Below are positions 25,648-33,971 of a stretch of DNA of 64,000 nt, piece after piece. Every line of letters begins with the position of its first letter. Positions within the stretch are counted from its first letter, which is position 1. Origin of the DNA: JADLCX01 sp964630785. GTDB lineage: Bacteria > Planctomycetota > Phycisphaerae > Phycisphaerales > UBA1924. Both the position numbers and the translations under genes were made by a program. Below the pieces are notes generated by a model that saw only the letters and a program-made list of their open reading frames with translations, did no database searches and was not told where the DNA came from. Location of the stretch: the NCBI GenBank assembly GCA_964630785.1, contig CAZVZG010000013.1:1-64000 (forward strand). The letters are read 5' to 3'.

Positions 25648-25701
25648 GTAGCCACGGGTGGAGCGCAGTCCGCCGACAGGCGGACGGAGCGCAACCCGTG
25701 G
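25648..25701 (+). repeat. REP-like element A (GTAG-tagged palindrome)
   Basis: GTAG directly followed by CCACGGGT and closing with ACCCGTGG (perfect 8-bp outer stem). Inside are GGAGCGCAG / GCGCA arms and a perfect inner hairpin TCCGCC-GACA-GGCGGA. G/C hairpins CGCCTCGGAGGGGCG (25627-25640) and GCCCCGGAGGGGC (25726-25738) flank it. It pairs with inverted element B 125 bases away. Confidence 0.75.
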
Positions 25702-25787
25702 AAGGCGTGTTCGTGTCACCCTCCTGCCCCGGAGGGGCGGAGGAAGCGTCCGGTGCGCGGCCCGCGAACGTGCGACCAGCGGTTCCT

Positions 25788-25805
25788 CCGCCCCTGCCGG
25801 GGCGG
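25788..25805. repeat. Hairpin CCGCCCC-TGCC-GGGGCGG between REP elements A and B
   Basis: Perfect 7-bp stem, 4-base loop. It is the same G/C-box type that accompanies each REP-like copy. Confidence 0.6.
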
Positions 25806-25825
25806 TTCGTTCGTGCGCCCGCTCT

Positions 25826-25858
25826 CCACGGGTTGCGCTGCGCTCCACCCGTGACTAC
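25826..25858 (-). repeat. REP-like element B (GTAG-tagged palindrome)
   Basis: Minus strand: GTAG then TCACGGGTGGAGCGCA...GCGCAACCCGTGG, the same unit as element A in inverse orientation but without the inner hairpin insertion. It lies 33 bases downstream of the transposase stop. Confidence 0.75.
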
Positions 25859-25865
25859 AGCCCGC

Positions 25866-25880
25866 GACCCCTCCGGGGTC
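25866..25880 (-). terminator. Hairpin downstream of the IS200-like transposase
   Basis: Perfect stem GACCCC-TCC-GGGGTC, 11 bases after the transposase stop. It is also part of the REP-like unit, where its counterpart at element C is GGCCCC-TCC-GGGGCC (26478-26492). Confidence 0.45.
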
Positions 25881-25891
25881 GAAGGGATGAC

Positions 25892-26344
25892 TCATTCAAA
25901 GACATAGCGCTCGTCAAACTCAACGCCGTTCGCGCGGAGCAACTTCAACAGCTCGGCCTTGAAGTCCTCCTTCTTGTGATGCTCGTGCTGTCCGGCGATG
26001 TACTTTTTCACGATCTCCTCCTGCGATTTGCTGACGGAGAACACGCTGTACCCCTCCTGCCACGCGAACGCGCCGAGGGCGGGGAAGGTGTCGTGAACCC
26101 ACTTCGACGCCCTTGCCTTCACGGTGCGCATCAGGTCCGACACGTTCGCATCGGGCCGCCACCGCAGGTACATGTGGACGTGGTCCTCCACGCCGCCGAT
26201 GTCGTAGAGCACGCCCTTCTCCGCCCGGACGATGCCGCCCATGTACGGATAGAGCCGATCCGCGATGTCCGGTGTGATCCACGCTTCGCGGAGCTTGGTG
26301 CTGAAGACGATGTGAAGAAGAATCTGGGAGTAGGTGCCGGGCAT
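25892..26344 (-). CDS. IS200-like Y1/HUH transposase, REP-associated (RAYT-like)
   Basis: A 150-residue single-strand DNA transposase of the Y1_Tnp family (IS200 TnpA and REP-associated tyrosine transposases). The HUH metal motif is EDHVHMYLRW and the nucleophilic Tyr lies in IVKKYIAGQHEHH; the C-terminus FKAELLKLLRANGVEFDERYVFE is typical of the family. The start at 26344 has AAAGG upstream. The gene is enclosed by GTAG-tagged palindromes: element B just after its stop and element C 73 bases before its start, with elements A and D further downstream. That arrangement is the hallmark of a RAYT gene with its REPs. No tnpB/omega RNA is present. Activity is untested, but the reading frame is intact. 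Confidence 0.88.
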   Translation of the reverse strand: MPGTYSQILLHIVFSTKLREAWITPDIADRLYPYMGGIVRAEKGVLYDIGGVEDHVHMYLRWRPDANVSDLMRTVKARASKWVHDTFPALGAFAWQEGYSVFSVSKSQEEIVKKYIAGQHEHHKKEDFKAELLKLLRANGVEFDERYVFE

Positions 26345-26416
26345 GTCGGGCCTTTCTGTTGACGGTGCGGTTCCTCTGCCGCTCCGGGGCAGGCAGGAGA
26401 ATAACGCGACCGCTTT

Positions 26417-26470
26417 CCACGGGTTCCGCGTCGGGCGGCTTCGCCGCCGCGCCGCTCCACCCGTGGCTAC
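26417..26470 (-). repeat. REP-like element C (GTAG-tagged palindrome)
   Basis: Minus strand: GTAG followed by CCACGGGTGGAGCGGC, an inner hairpin GGCGGC-GAA-GCCGCC, and closing GGAACCCGTGG. The outer stem CCACGGGT/ACCCGTGG is the same as in element A. It sits 73 bases upstream of the transposase start. Hairpins GGCCCC-TCC-GGGGCC (26478-26492) and GCCCCGTTGGGGC (26521-26533) follow. Confidence 0.75.
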
Positions 26471-26545
26471 AGCCCGCGGCCCCTCCGGGGCCAAGACTCG
26501 CCTCTGCGGGGCCAGGCGCCGCCCCGTTGGGGCGTTCAGCACCGA

Positions 26546-26782
26546 TCACAGTCCGGCTTCGCCGTCCTCGATGCTCATGGCCGACGCGAGCGCCAGCGCG
26601 TTGCGGAGGATGCTGGTCCCGTACTTCCGAGCCAGTTGGAGCACTTCATGCGCGCCCTGCTCGGTCCAATCGGCATCGTGCACCAATGCCGCGATGATTG
26701 CCTCGCTGCTGGCGTCCTCGCCGACGCGGGCGATGATTGTCTCGTACTCGGAAAGCAGAACGTCGGTCATCACGGCGGACAT
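26546..26782 (-). CDS. Small hypothetical protein in HNH operon
   Basis: A 78-residue acidic, probably helical protein (MTDVLLSEYETIIARVGEDASSE..., ending AMSIEDGEAGL). No family is recognised. It is judged real because GAGGAGG stands 7 bases before the ATG at 26782 and its composition is ordinary. It follows the HNH nuclease gene by 28 bases on the same strand, so it could be an accessory or immunity factor, but nothing in the sequence shows this. Confidence 0.6.
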   Translation of the reverse strand: MSAVMTDVLLSEYETIIARVGEDASSEAIIAALVHDADWTEQGAHEVLQLARKYGTSILRNALALASAMSIEDGEAGL

Positions 26783-26810
26783 GGGCAAGCCTCCTCGGTT
26801 GGTGCGGTGG

Positions 26811-27584
26811 TCATGCGGCTTGAAAGCGGTTCTCCCGGTGCCAGCGCAGGCACGCGGGGTCGGGATAGAAACGGGCGGGCAGGATGATCTTCTGGCCGTG
26901 GCGGGCGGAAACGAGGTCGGCGCCGGCTTGGTCTTTCAGTTTGCGCACACGCCCGCTGACGCGCAGCGTCAGGTCGTCCTCGATCGTCACAAGGCCGCAG
27001 TCGAAGAGACGATCGAAGGTGGCCGAGAGGCACACGCCGTTGGTCGGGTCGGCGCGTCGGCGTTCATCCACGCTCCACGGAATGATGTGCCCGGCGACGA
27101 GGCACTCCACGAGCGGAAGCCCGGTGACGCAGCAACGGCTGTTGTAACTGCTGATGACGGCGTCGCGGAAAAACGCCTGGTGCAATCGTTGCTTGGCGGT
27201 GACGATCTTCTCCGACGGGCCAGTCGGAGCAATCAGAGGTGCGTCGGCCAGTTTGCCCGGCTCGCGCTCGCGTCGTAGGTTGTGGGCGCGGACGATGAGG
27301 CCGTTCCAGTTGGCATGAAACTCGTCCCAGATGGACTTGTCGAGTTTGCTGCCGTGCGTGAGGCCGGAGATGTCGCGGGCCGCGAGTTGCGGGTCGAACG
27401 CCCCGAAGTTGCCGAGTTTGCGGGCGACGGAGGCCGGTGTGCGGTGGAGGAGCGCCGCGAGTTCCTTCACGCGCGGGTCCGTCGCCTTGGTGCGCTGGAA
27501 CGGGATGCGGCAATACAACTCGAACGCGAGAATCAGTTGTTCGCGCGTCCACGGTTGACCGTCGTTGGCGGGGCGCGCATCCAT
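26811..27584 (-). CDS. HNH endonuclease (HNH_2 type)
   Basis: A 257-residue nuclease. The N-terminal third is a predicted DNA-recognition region (DPRVKELAALLHRTPASVARKLGNFGAFDP, helix-turn-helix-like). The C-terminal HNH_2 domain has RCCVTGLPLVECLVAGHIIPWS, RRADPTNGVCLSATFDRLFDCGLVTI: the AGHI histidine, the central Asn and the following conserved block are all there. AAGGAG precedes the ATG at 27584. Nucleases of this family occur in restriction systems and other mobile defence loci. The gene lies 8 bases downstream of the possible DNA-binding gene at 27593-28060 and shares its strand, so the two are probably co-transcribed. Confidence 0.83.
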   Translation of the reverse strand: MDARPANDGQPWTREQLILAFELYCRIPFQRTKATDPRVKELAALLHRTPASVARKLGNFGAFDPQLAARDISGLTHGSKLDKSIWDEFHANWNGLIVRAHNLRREREPGKLADAPLIAPTGPSEKIVTAKQRLHQAFFRDAVISSYNSRCCVTGLPLVECLVAGHIIPWSVDERRRADPTNGVCLSATFDRLFDCGLVTIEDDLTLRVSGRVRKLKDQAGADLVSARHGQKIILPARFYPDPACLRWHRENRFQAA

Positions 27585-27592
27585 TGGACTCC

Positions 27593-28060
27593 TTACGCCG
27601 CGATGCGGGCCGCCGCACCGGCGTGGGGGGGCAGCTCAATCACTCTCGGCCCGTCGCCGTCGGGTTCGGCGTCGAAACGGAAGGTCGTCGGGCAGTCGCG
27701 GGCTTCCTTCGCGTCGAACGGCGTGATGCGGAAGCGGTGCGAGGTAATGCGTTCGATTGCGACGGTGTCGCCCGGCTTGATGCCGTGTTTGGCGAAGAAC
27801 TCGCGTGCCCAAGCGCGGTTACGGAAGAACCGACGTGGTTTACCGCTTTTCGCTTCTGTCGGAATATCTGTCATCACGGGAGAAGCGAGCCCGTCCACGT
27901 CGAGCCGGATCAGCTTGCCGCGCTTGCCGGTCTTGGCAGCCGCGCCGTAGCAGTCCGCGGGGAAGAAATCGTCGTGCCCGGTCAGGTTTAGGTGGTTTTG
28001 CCGGAGATTTCCCGCAGTGATGCAGACAAGCCTTTTCCGATGTCCTACTCGTCCGCTCAT
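27593..28060 (-). CDS. Hypothetical protein, possible B3-like DNA-binding pseudobarrel
   Basis: A 155-residue protein. The pattern ITAGNLRQNHLNLTGHDDFFPADCYG...GKLIRLDVDGLASPVMTDI...PRRFFRNRAWAREFFAKHGIKPGDTVAIERI resembles bacterial B3/EcoRII-N type DNA-recognition domains, where a strand is followed by [FR]...FF....GD. This is a pattern impression, not a demonstrated match. The start at 28060 has GAGGA upstream. As the first gene of the operon with the HNH nuclease it could supply sequence recognition for cleavage. Confidence 0.6.
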   Translation of the reverse strand: MSGRVGHRKRLVCITAGNLRQNHLNLTGHDDFFPADCYGAAAKTGKRGKLIRLDVDGLASPVMTDIPTEAKSGKPRRFFRNRAWAREFFAKHGIKPGDTVAIERITSHRFRITPFDAKEARDCPTTFRFDAEPDGDGPRVIELPPHAGAAARIAA

Positions 28061-28314
28061 GCTCGGTCCTCGTTCGTGTTGGGGCGATCATACCGCGCAG
28101 ATGCCGAACGAGCAAAGCGGATGCCTCCGCGCGCACACTCCCCGACCTCCCCCCCAAGTCCGCCGCGCGCCTTTGCAAAAAAATCCGAGCCCTTTTCCCC
28201 CAAGCACTTGCGCACGCTCCCCGCCCCCGCCCGTCCGCCCGCGCTCGCACAAACGTGTCCCAAGGCCCCTCAGTTGACACGCCGCCGCGCGCGACCGCAA
28301 CAGGAGCCACCGCC

Positions 28315-28470
28315 ATGCCCGAAGACACGATCGCCGCCGCCCTCGCCCCGCTCATCGTCAAGGCCGCGCGCGAGCTCGGGCGCGTGCTCGACACATCCGG
28401 GAGCGAGCCCACGCGCGTGCGGGCCGCGCTGGGCATCCTGCGCCTGGCCGATCGCGCCGAGGCCCGGCGC
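28315..28470 (+). pseudogene. Truncated hypothetical gene reading into the antisense of a dockerin gene
   Basis: A well-formed gene start: CAGGAG 8 bases before ATG 28315, then MPEDTIAAALAPLIVKAARE, LGRVLDTSGSEPTRVRAALG, ILRLADRAEARRSRAAD. These 50-odd residues look like a helical protein; similar tails occur on small HTH or phage-type proteins. At 28471 the frame enters the opposite strand of the dockerin-like gene and stays open far beyond, but there it is merely antisense. The natural 3' end seems lost through a rearrangement at this junction, which is also the edge of the accessory island. Confidence 0.4.
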
Positions 28471-30441
28471 TCACGGGCAGCCGACGAAGTACGCCGCGAG
28501 GTAGTCGAAGATGTCCTGGACCGAGACCGCGCCGGAGTGGTTGAAGTCGGCCGCGGGGTCGGCCATGAAGTACGCGGCGAGGAAGTCGAAGATGTCCTGC
28601 ACCGAGACGGCGCCGGAGTTGTTGAAGTCCGCCGCGCACGCCGTCTCCGCCGTCGGGCTCACCAAGAGCACCGCGTCGTACGGCTCGGCCGTCGCGTTGT
28701 TGTCGTAGGTGACGACCGCGTTGACGATCAGGCCGCCCATCGCGCGGATGTCCAGCGGATCGGCCGTGGTCGCCCCGGGCGATTGCTCGGTGATGAGCTG
28801 CTGATGGTGGAACGCGCCCGAGGCGATCGAGTCCGAATCGCTCAGCGCCAGCGACGTGATCGTGTACGGGCGCGTCGAGTTGGCCCCGGTGATCGTCTGG
28901 CCCGTGGTCAGGATCAACTCCAGTCGGTGCCCATTCCCCGTGTCCACGCCCTTGAACAACCCCGTGGCCGCGCTCCCCCCCGTCGGCGTCCATCCGCAGA
29001 CGAAGTACACGTTCCCCAGCCCGTCCACCGCGGGCGCCGACATCACCGCGGGCGACGCCAGCGTGCCGATGGACGGCCCGGCCGCGCCGCTGAGAACCTG
29101 CTGACCCGGGAACGCCGCGACCGTCCACGCGCCCGTGGCCGGTCCGGTCGCGGTGACGGCGACGATGTAGTCGCCGATGCCCGCCTCGTTGGCCGTGGCG
29201 GCGAGCACCAGCCGCGCGCCGGAATCCTCACCCACGCCCACCAGCCCGCTCCCGCCGCGGAAGGGCACCTGCGAGAGGTATTGCTTGAACGTCGCTGCGC
29301 CCGTCGCGTTGGCCGCGAAGCCCAGCGGCGACGACACCGGCGAGGCGAGCGTGAGCGCCCGCGCCGTGCCCGGCGCGACGCTCGGCGGCGCGCCCGCCGC
29401 GCCGAAGTTCAGCCCGCACGCGTCCAGCGTGTTCACCAGCCCGCCCGCGGAAAGGGCCAGCGTCGCCAGCGTGCCCGCGTCGCCGCCCAGCGGCGTGAGC
29501 GGCGAGTACGACGGGTTGCCCCGCTGCGAGACCGCGCCCGCGCCCAGGTGCGCGGCCCCGAGGTTGGTCAGGTCGGCGGTGGATGAACCGACCCGCAGCC
29601 GGTTGCTGAAATCCTCGACCAGCGCGAACGGGCCGACGCCCTCCTGCAAGACCGACGCCGGCACGTTGGTCGGCGTTGGCTCGTTGTTCACGATGAAGGC
29701 GGTCGCGCCGGTGTCTGTCGCGGTGTTGACCGCGCCGCCGGCGGACACGCTGTTCGCCGCGCCGTTGCGATCGGCCGTGCTCACGCGCAGGATGTTGTCG
29801 CCCAGCACGCGAGAGGCCGTCGTGGTCAGCGTGTTGAAGTTGTCGGCGCGGATGAGCACGTTCCCCGCCGCGTCCACCGAGCCGTAACTGAGCGTCGCCG
29901 TGTCCGCCGCGCCGGAGCTCGCGCGGCTGACCGCCGCGACCACGCGCTCGACGTACAACCGGCCGAAGTCGGCGCTGTCGCGCCCCACGATCGCGCCGAT
30001 CGCGTTGCTCGGGTTGAGCGAGAAATCCGACGCAGCCACCGCGAACTGCGTCGCGAAGCCCGTCACCGGCACGCTCGTACCCGCCGGCGTGTTGTACGTC
30101 GGGTTCACGCCCTGCCCGCGGGAGGTCCACAGCGCGAACGTGCGAGTCGGAAACGTGACGCCCTCCAGCATCGTCGGGCTCACCGCCGCCGACCCGAGCA
30201 CCTGCGTCTTGTACAAGGGGTCCGAGTCGCGCGAGGCCTTGATGATCGGCGCGACCAGGATCGGCTGTCCCCACGACGTCGTCTGCATCACCGCGTCCAC
30301 CACATACCGCACCCGCTGCGACGAGGCGTCGTACACCGACAGCGCGTCGTTGGTCCCGGGCGTGATGGGCACGCTGTCCTGTCCGTAGGCCGCGCCCGCG
30401 GCGGCGGCAAGGGTGACGGCGGCGAGCGTGAGCTTCCTCAT
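28471..30441 (-). CDS. Secreted protein with C-terminal GC-type dockerin-like module
   Basis: A 656-residue exported protein. Signal peptide MRKLTLAAVTLAAAAGAAYGQ follows an ATG at 30441 with GGAG 6 bases upstream. The body is a beta-rich sequence of unknown function (GTNDALSVYDASSQRVRYVVDAVM...). The last 55 residues hold two EF-hand-like Ca-binding repeats, ADFNNSGAVSVQDIFDFLAAYF and ADFNHSGAVSVQDIFDYLAAYF, ending VGCP. This twin module ends two other proteins here (43470, 45902), pointing to a shared surface attachment or sorting role. Confidence 0.83.
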   Translation of the reverse strand: MRKLTLAAVTLAAAAGAAYGQDSVPITPGTNDALSVYDASSQRVRYVVDAVMQTTSWGQPILVAPIIKASRDSDPLYKTQVLGSAAVSPTMLEGVTFPTRTFALWTSRGQGVNPTYNTPAGTSVPVTGFATQFAVAASDFSLNPSNAIGAIVGRDSADFGRLYVERVVAAVSRASSGAADTATLSYGSVDAAGNVLIRADNFNTLTTTASRVLGDNILRVSTADRNGAANSVSAGGAVNTATDTGATAFIVNNEPTPTNVPASVLQEGVGPFALVEDFSNRLRVGSSTADLTNLGAAHLGAGAVSQRGNPSYSPLTPLGGDAGTLATLALSAGGLVNTLDACGLNFGAAGAPPSVAPGTARALTLASPVSSPLGFAANATGAATFKQYLSQVPFRGGSGLVGVGEDSGARLVLAATANEAGIGDYIVAVTATGPATGAWTVAAFPGQQVLSGAAGPSIGTLASPAVMSAPAVDGLGNVYFVCGWTPTGGSAATGLFKGVDTGNGHRLELILTTGQTITGANSTRPYTITSLALSDSDSIASGAFHHQQLITEQSPGATTADPLDIRAMGGLIVNAVVTYDNNATAEPYDAVLLVSPTAETACAADFNNSGAVSVQDIFDFLAAYFMADPAADFNHSGAVSVQDIFDYLAAYFVGCP

Positions 30442-30666
30442 CCAGCACTCCGTTCCTGAGGACAAAGCCACAGACATCCGCCGGACCAACGAGCCCGCGA
30501 ACGCTCCAGCCTCCGGCGAGTCTATCAGTCGGGGCTTCCCGCCGGAATACCCGAAAGAATGCCTCACGGCCGCCGGCTTTCAAGGTCCGAACCCCGATTC
30601 CTTCCGGTCCGGGAACGACAGCCAGTCCGTTAGATGTTTGTTTACGTGCACCCGGGCCCGAGCGCG

Positions 30667-30672
30667 TACGCT
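30667..30672 (+). promoter_or_regulatory. Candidate -10 element directly before the GH31 start
   Basis: TACGCT ends 9 bases before the ATG at 30682, and no Shine-Dalgarno sequence lies between, so the transcript may be leaderless or nearly so. Confidence 0.35.
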
Positions 30673-30681
30673 CCGTAAACC

Positions 30682-33600
30682 ATGCCGGCCGCGAGGTTCA
30701 CGCTTATCTCCCCCGGGTGCGTCCGCCTTGAACACAGCCCGAGCGGGAGGTTTGTGGATGCGCCGACGCTGCTCGCCGCGTGCCGCGACCGGGATCGGCC
30801 TGATTTCCGCGAGCCCGCGGGCCAGCCCGTGGTGGTCGAAGATCGCGCCGGGGCCGACTGGTTCACGCTCGAAACCGACCGCTTCCGCCTCGTCTACACG
30901 CCCGACGGCACAGGCCTGAGCGATCGCACGCTCCGCGTCCACGTGCGCGGCCCGTTCGCGCCCGGCGGGCCGGGCGGCGACGAGACGGTCTGGTCACCGG
31001 GCTCGGCGCAGACCGGCAACCTCGGCGGCACAATCTGCACGCTCGACGGCGTACGCGGGCCCGTGCCCCTGACCGACGGTCTGCTCTCTCGCGACGGGTG
31101 GTGCTTCATCGACGACTCCCGCGGCCATCTGCTCGCCGATGGCTGGGTTCGCCCGCGCGATCCCGAGCCGAGCGCCAGCGACGGCTACCTGATCGCGTTC
31201 GGGAGCGACTTCAAGGCCGGGCTGCGCGCATTCACCGCGCTCTCGGGGCCCGTGCCGCTCCCGCGCCGATGCCTGCTGGGCTCGTGGTATTCGCGGTACT
31301 GGCCGCACACCTCCGAGCAGTTCCGTCAGATCGTCCGCGATTACGAGTCGCACGGCATCCCGCTCGACGTCGTGGTGCTCGACATGGACTGGCACCGCGA
31401 CGGGTGGACCGGTTGGTCGTGGAACCGCGGCCTCCTCCCCGACGCCGAGGACCTTCTCCGCTGGCTGCACGATCGCGGGCTCGCGGTCACGCTCAACCTG
31501 CACCCGTCCGACGGCGTGGGCCCGCACGAGGACCGCTACGGCGACTTCATGCGGGCGCTGGAGCGAGATCCCGCGTCGAACCAGACGGTCCCGTTCGACG
31601 CCGGGGACCGCCGATACATGGGTGCGCTGTTCGATCACGTGATCCGCCCGCTGGAGAGCCCGGCGGCTCCGAGCGAGGGCGCCGACTTCTGGTGGGTCGA
31701 CTGGCAGCAGGAGAAGTTCACCCGCTCCATCCCCGATCTGACCAACCTGCAGTGGCTCAACCGGCTGTTCTTCGAGCACACGCGCACTCCCAGCGCCGGC
31801 GACGGGAGCAGGCGGGTCCGTCGCGGTGTGTCGTTCTCACGCTGGGCCGGCGACCCGCGCGAGCATCGCTGGGGCGACCACCGCCACCCGATCCATTTCT
31901 CCGGCGACGCGCACACCGGCTGGCCGATGCTCGCGTTCCAGGTCCCGTTCACGGCAACGGCGGGCAACGTCGGGTGCTTCTTCTGGTCGCACGACATCGG
32001 CGGGCACTTCGGGCCTCGGATCGAGGAGGCCACGGCGCGCTGGGTGCAGTTCGGTGCGCTCTCGGCCGCGCTGCGGCTGCACTCGGCGAGGTCCGGCGTG
32101 CTCGACCGACGACCCTGGACGTACGGCGAGCCGTTCTTTCAATCGATGCGGGCGGCGTTCAGGCTGCGGGCGAGGCTGATGCCGTACATCTATTCGCAGG
32201 TGCACCGATCGTGCGACGAGTCCGTGCCCCTGCTGTGCCCGATGTACCTCGACCACCCGGGCGAGCCGCGGGCGTACCACCTGCCGGGGCAGTATCGCCT
32301 CGGCGCCGACCTGCTCGCAGCGCCGATCGTGCGCCCGGGCGTGGGTGAGCAAAGGGTTGGCACGCAGGGCGTGTGGTTCCCGCCGCTCGATGGCCCCGGG
32401 CGCGGCTGGCGGCACTGGCGGACGGGCGAGCGGTTCCCCGCGGGCGACGAGGCCATTGTCGGTGCGGCCATCGACGAGGCGCCGTTGTTCGTGCCCGAGG
32501 GCGTGCCCGTACCGCTCGCGCCCATCGGCACACGCAGCGCGGCCGGGCTGGGCGAAACCGCCTGTATCCGGCTGTGGCCGTCGCTCGCGGATGGCACGTG
32601 GTCAACAACGCTGGTCGAGGACGACGGCCTCACCGACGACCCGCGCCGTGAGCGTGTGGGCAGAACGCCGATCGCGGCCGAGTGGTCGAGCCCTCCGGGC
32701 GTCCCGGCACCTTCGCGCCGGCTGCGTCTGACCATCGGCCCGACCACCGGCGCGTTCACGGACCAGCCCGAGCGCCGCCGTTACACGATCGAGGTCGGCG
32801 GCGTGGGCGAGCTGCTGCACGCGGCGGCGGACGGGCGCCGGCTCGCGGGCGAGATCGACTCGCACCGCAACGGCGGGCGGCTCACGCTGTCGCTGCCAGA
32901 AATGTCGGCCCCTCAGGGCGTCGTCGCCACGATCGACCTCACGCCCGCCGACGCCGAACGTCTCACGGTGAGCGTCGCGGCCAGGCGGCTCGGCGAGGCG
33001 CTCGGGCGAACCCTCGTCGGCTCGCCCGATCGCGAAGCGGGCGATGCACTCCGGCATGCCGTGATCGCCGAGTGCCGGTCCACGGGCGGCATCCACGGGA
33101 CCGAGGCGTTGGCGATCGGCGCGGGCATCGGGCTTGTGCCCCGCGGCGGTGAGTTCCGATTGTGCGACACGTTCGGCTGGGTGGACCGGGCCGAGGCCCG
33201 TGTCGAGATCGTTGATCGGATGGGCGTGCGCGCGGCGGCCCGCTCCGACCGGCGGATCACCCTCGGCGGCGAGTTGGGCGGTCGGTCGCGGGCCGGTGTT
33301 GTCGAACTGCCGCCGGAGGGTTTGGAGCAGCCGCCGCTGGGCCTGCGATCTTCGCGCATGGTCCGGGCCGAGTTCGCGATCGAAGGGCACGCGCTCTCGA
33401 TCTCGGAGCAGGCCGACACCCAACTGCGCCCGCTGCCCGCGTCGGTGTGGCGCGCGGTCGGCCCGTTTCCGTGGGACTGGGCCCGCTCGGTGCACGATCA
33501 GGCTTTTTCGCCCGAGCAGGGCGGCGGGCGCGGGCTGCGCTGGCACGATTGGCACGACGCGACCAACGGCTCGTGGGTCACCTGGATCGCGGCGAGGTCC

Positions 33601-33963
33601 GGAGAGAAGTGGCCGGTGGACCTGCGGCTATCGCTCAACAGCGAGGGCGGGATGGGTTACGCGCTCACACGGATCACGTCGAGCCGCCGCCAGGCCGCGA
33701 GATTGATCGTGGAGAGCAGCGACAAAGTCGAGGTCTGGTTCAACGCGAAAAAGGTCTACTCGATGGACGGGTTCGAGACGTCGGCCGCGCTGGAGGGCGG
33801 CGCGGCCGTCGTCCTGCCGCAGGGGCGCAGCACGCTGCTGGTGAAGTGCGTGCATGGCGGCGGTGGGTGGGGGTTCTCGCTGGCGATCGACGGTGAGTGC
33901 GAAGTGGGCGCGGACTGCGACCCGGACGGTAGCGCGGCGGCCGCGATGCCGCGATCGGGGTGA
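30682..33963 (+). CDS. Glycoside hydrolase family 31 (alpha-glucosidase/xylosidase-like)
   Basis: A 1093-residue glycosidase. Residues 1-180 form the N-terminal beta-sandwich. The (beta/alpha)8 barrel has RCLLGSWYSRYWPHT, IPLDVVVLDMDWH, the nucleophile block GADFWWVDWQQE (Asp in WVDW), FSRWAG and HFSGDAHTGW with the acid/base Asp. After the usual GH31 C-terminal sheets there are about 350 extra residues. These end in a jelly-roll-like domain (KVEVWFNAKKVYS...LPQGRSTLLVKCVHGGGGWGFSLAI) of a kind often attached to planctomycete carbohydrate enzymes. No signal peptide is evident, so a cytoplasmic role is likely. The start at 30682 lacks a ribosome binding site. Substrate cannot be deduced. Confidence 0.87.
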   Translation: MPAARFTLISPGCVRLEHSPSGRFVDAPTLLAACRDRDRPDFREPAGQPVVVEDRAGADWFTLETDRFRLVYTPDGTGLSDRTLRVHVRGPFAPGGPGGDETVWSPGSAQTGNLGGTICTLDGVRGPVPLTDGLLSRDGWCFIDDSRGHLLADGWVRPRDPEPSASDGYLIAFGSDFKAGLRAFTALSGPVPLPRRCLLGSWYSRYWPHTSEQFRQIVRDYESHGIPLDVVVLDMDWHRDGWTGWSWNRGLLPDAEDLLRWLHDRGLAVTLNLHPSDGVGPHEDRYGDFMRALERDPASNQTVPFDAGDRRYMGALFDHVIRPLESPAAPSEGADFWWVDWQQEKFTRSIPDLTNLQWLNRLFFEHTRTPSAGDGSRRVRRGVSFSRWAGDPREHRWGDHRHPIHFSGDAHTGWPMLAFQVPFTATAGNVGCFFWSHDIGGHFGPRIEEATARWVQFGALSAALRLHSARSGVLDRRPWTYGEPFFQSMRAAFRLRARLMPYIYSQVHRSCDESVPLLCPMYLDHPGEPRAYHLPGQYRLGADLLAAPIVRPGVGEQRVGTQGVWFPPLDGPGRGWRHWRTGERFPAGDEAIVGAAIDEAPLFVPEGVPVPLAPIGTRSAAGLGETACIRLWPSLADGTWSTTLVEDDGLTDDPRRERVGRTPIAAEWSSPPGVPAPSRRLRLTIGPTTGAFTDQPERRRYTIEVGGVGELLHAAADGRRLAGEIDSHRNGGRLTLSLPEMSAPQGVVATIDLTPADAERLTVSVAARRLGEALGRTLVGSPDREAGDALRHAVIAECRSTGGIHGTEALAIGAGIGLVPRGGEFRLCDTFGWVDRAEARVEIVDRMGVRAAARSDRRITLGGELGGRSRAGVVELPPEGLEQPPLGLRSSRMVRAEFAIEGHALSISEQADTQLRPLPASVWRAVGPFPWDWARSVHDQAFSPEQGGGRGLRWHDWHDATNGSWVTWIAARSGEKWPVDLRLSLNSEGGMGYALTRITSSRRQAARLIVESSDKVEVWFNAKKVYSMDGFETSAALEGGAAVVLPQGRSTLLVKCVHGGGGWGFSLAIDGECEVGADCDPDGSAAAAMPRSG

Positions 33964-33971
33964 GGGGTGGG

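Noticed and set aside
25892..26344. Complete IS605-type element with tnpB and omega RNA
   Set aside because: No TnpB-like RuvC protein is found on either side; the neighbours are HNH nucleases and a small protein, and flanking palindromes fit REP units better than IS605 ends.
28274..28279. TTGACA as a -35 for the truncated gene at 28315
   Set aside because: No acceptable -10 hexamer occurs at 16-18 bases, so it was not listed as a promoter.
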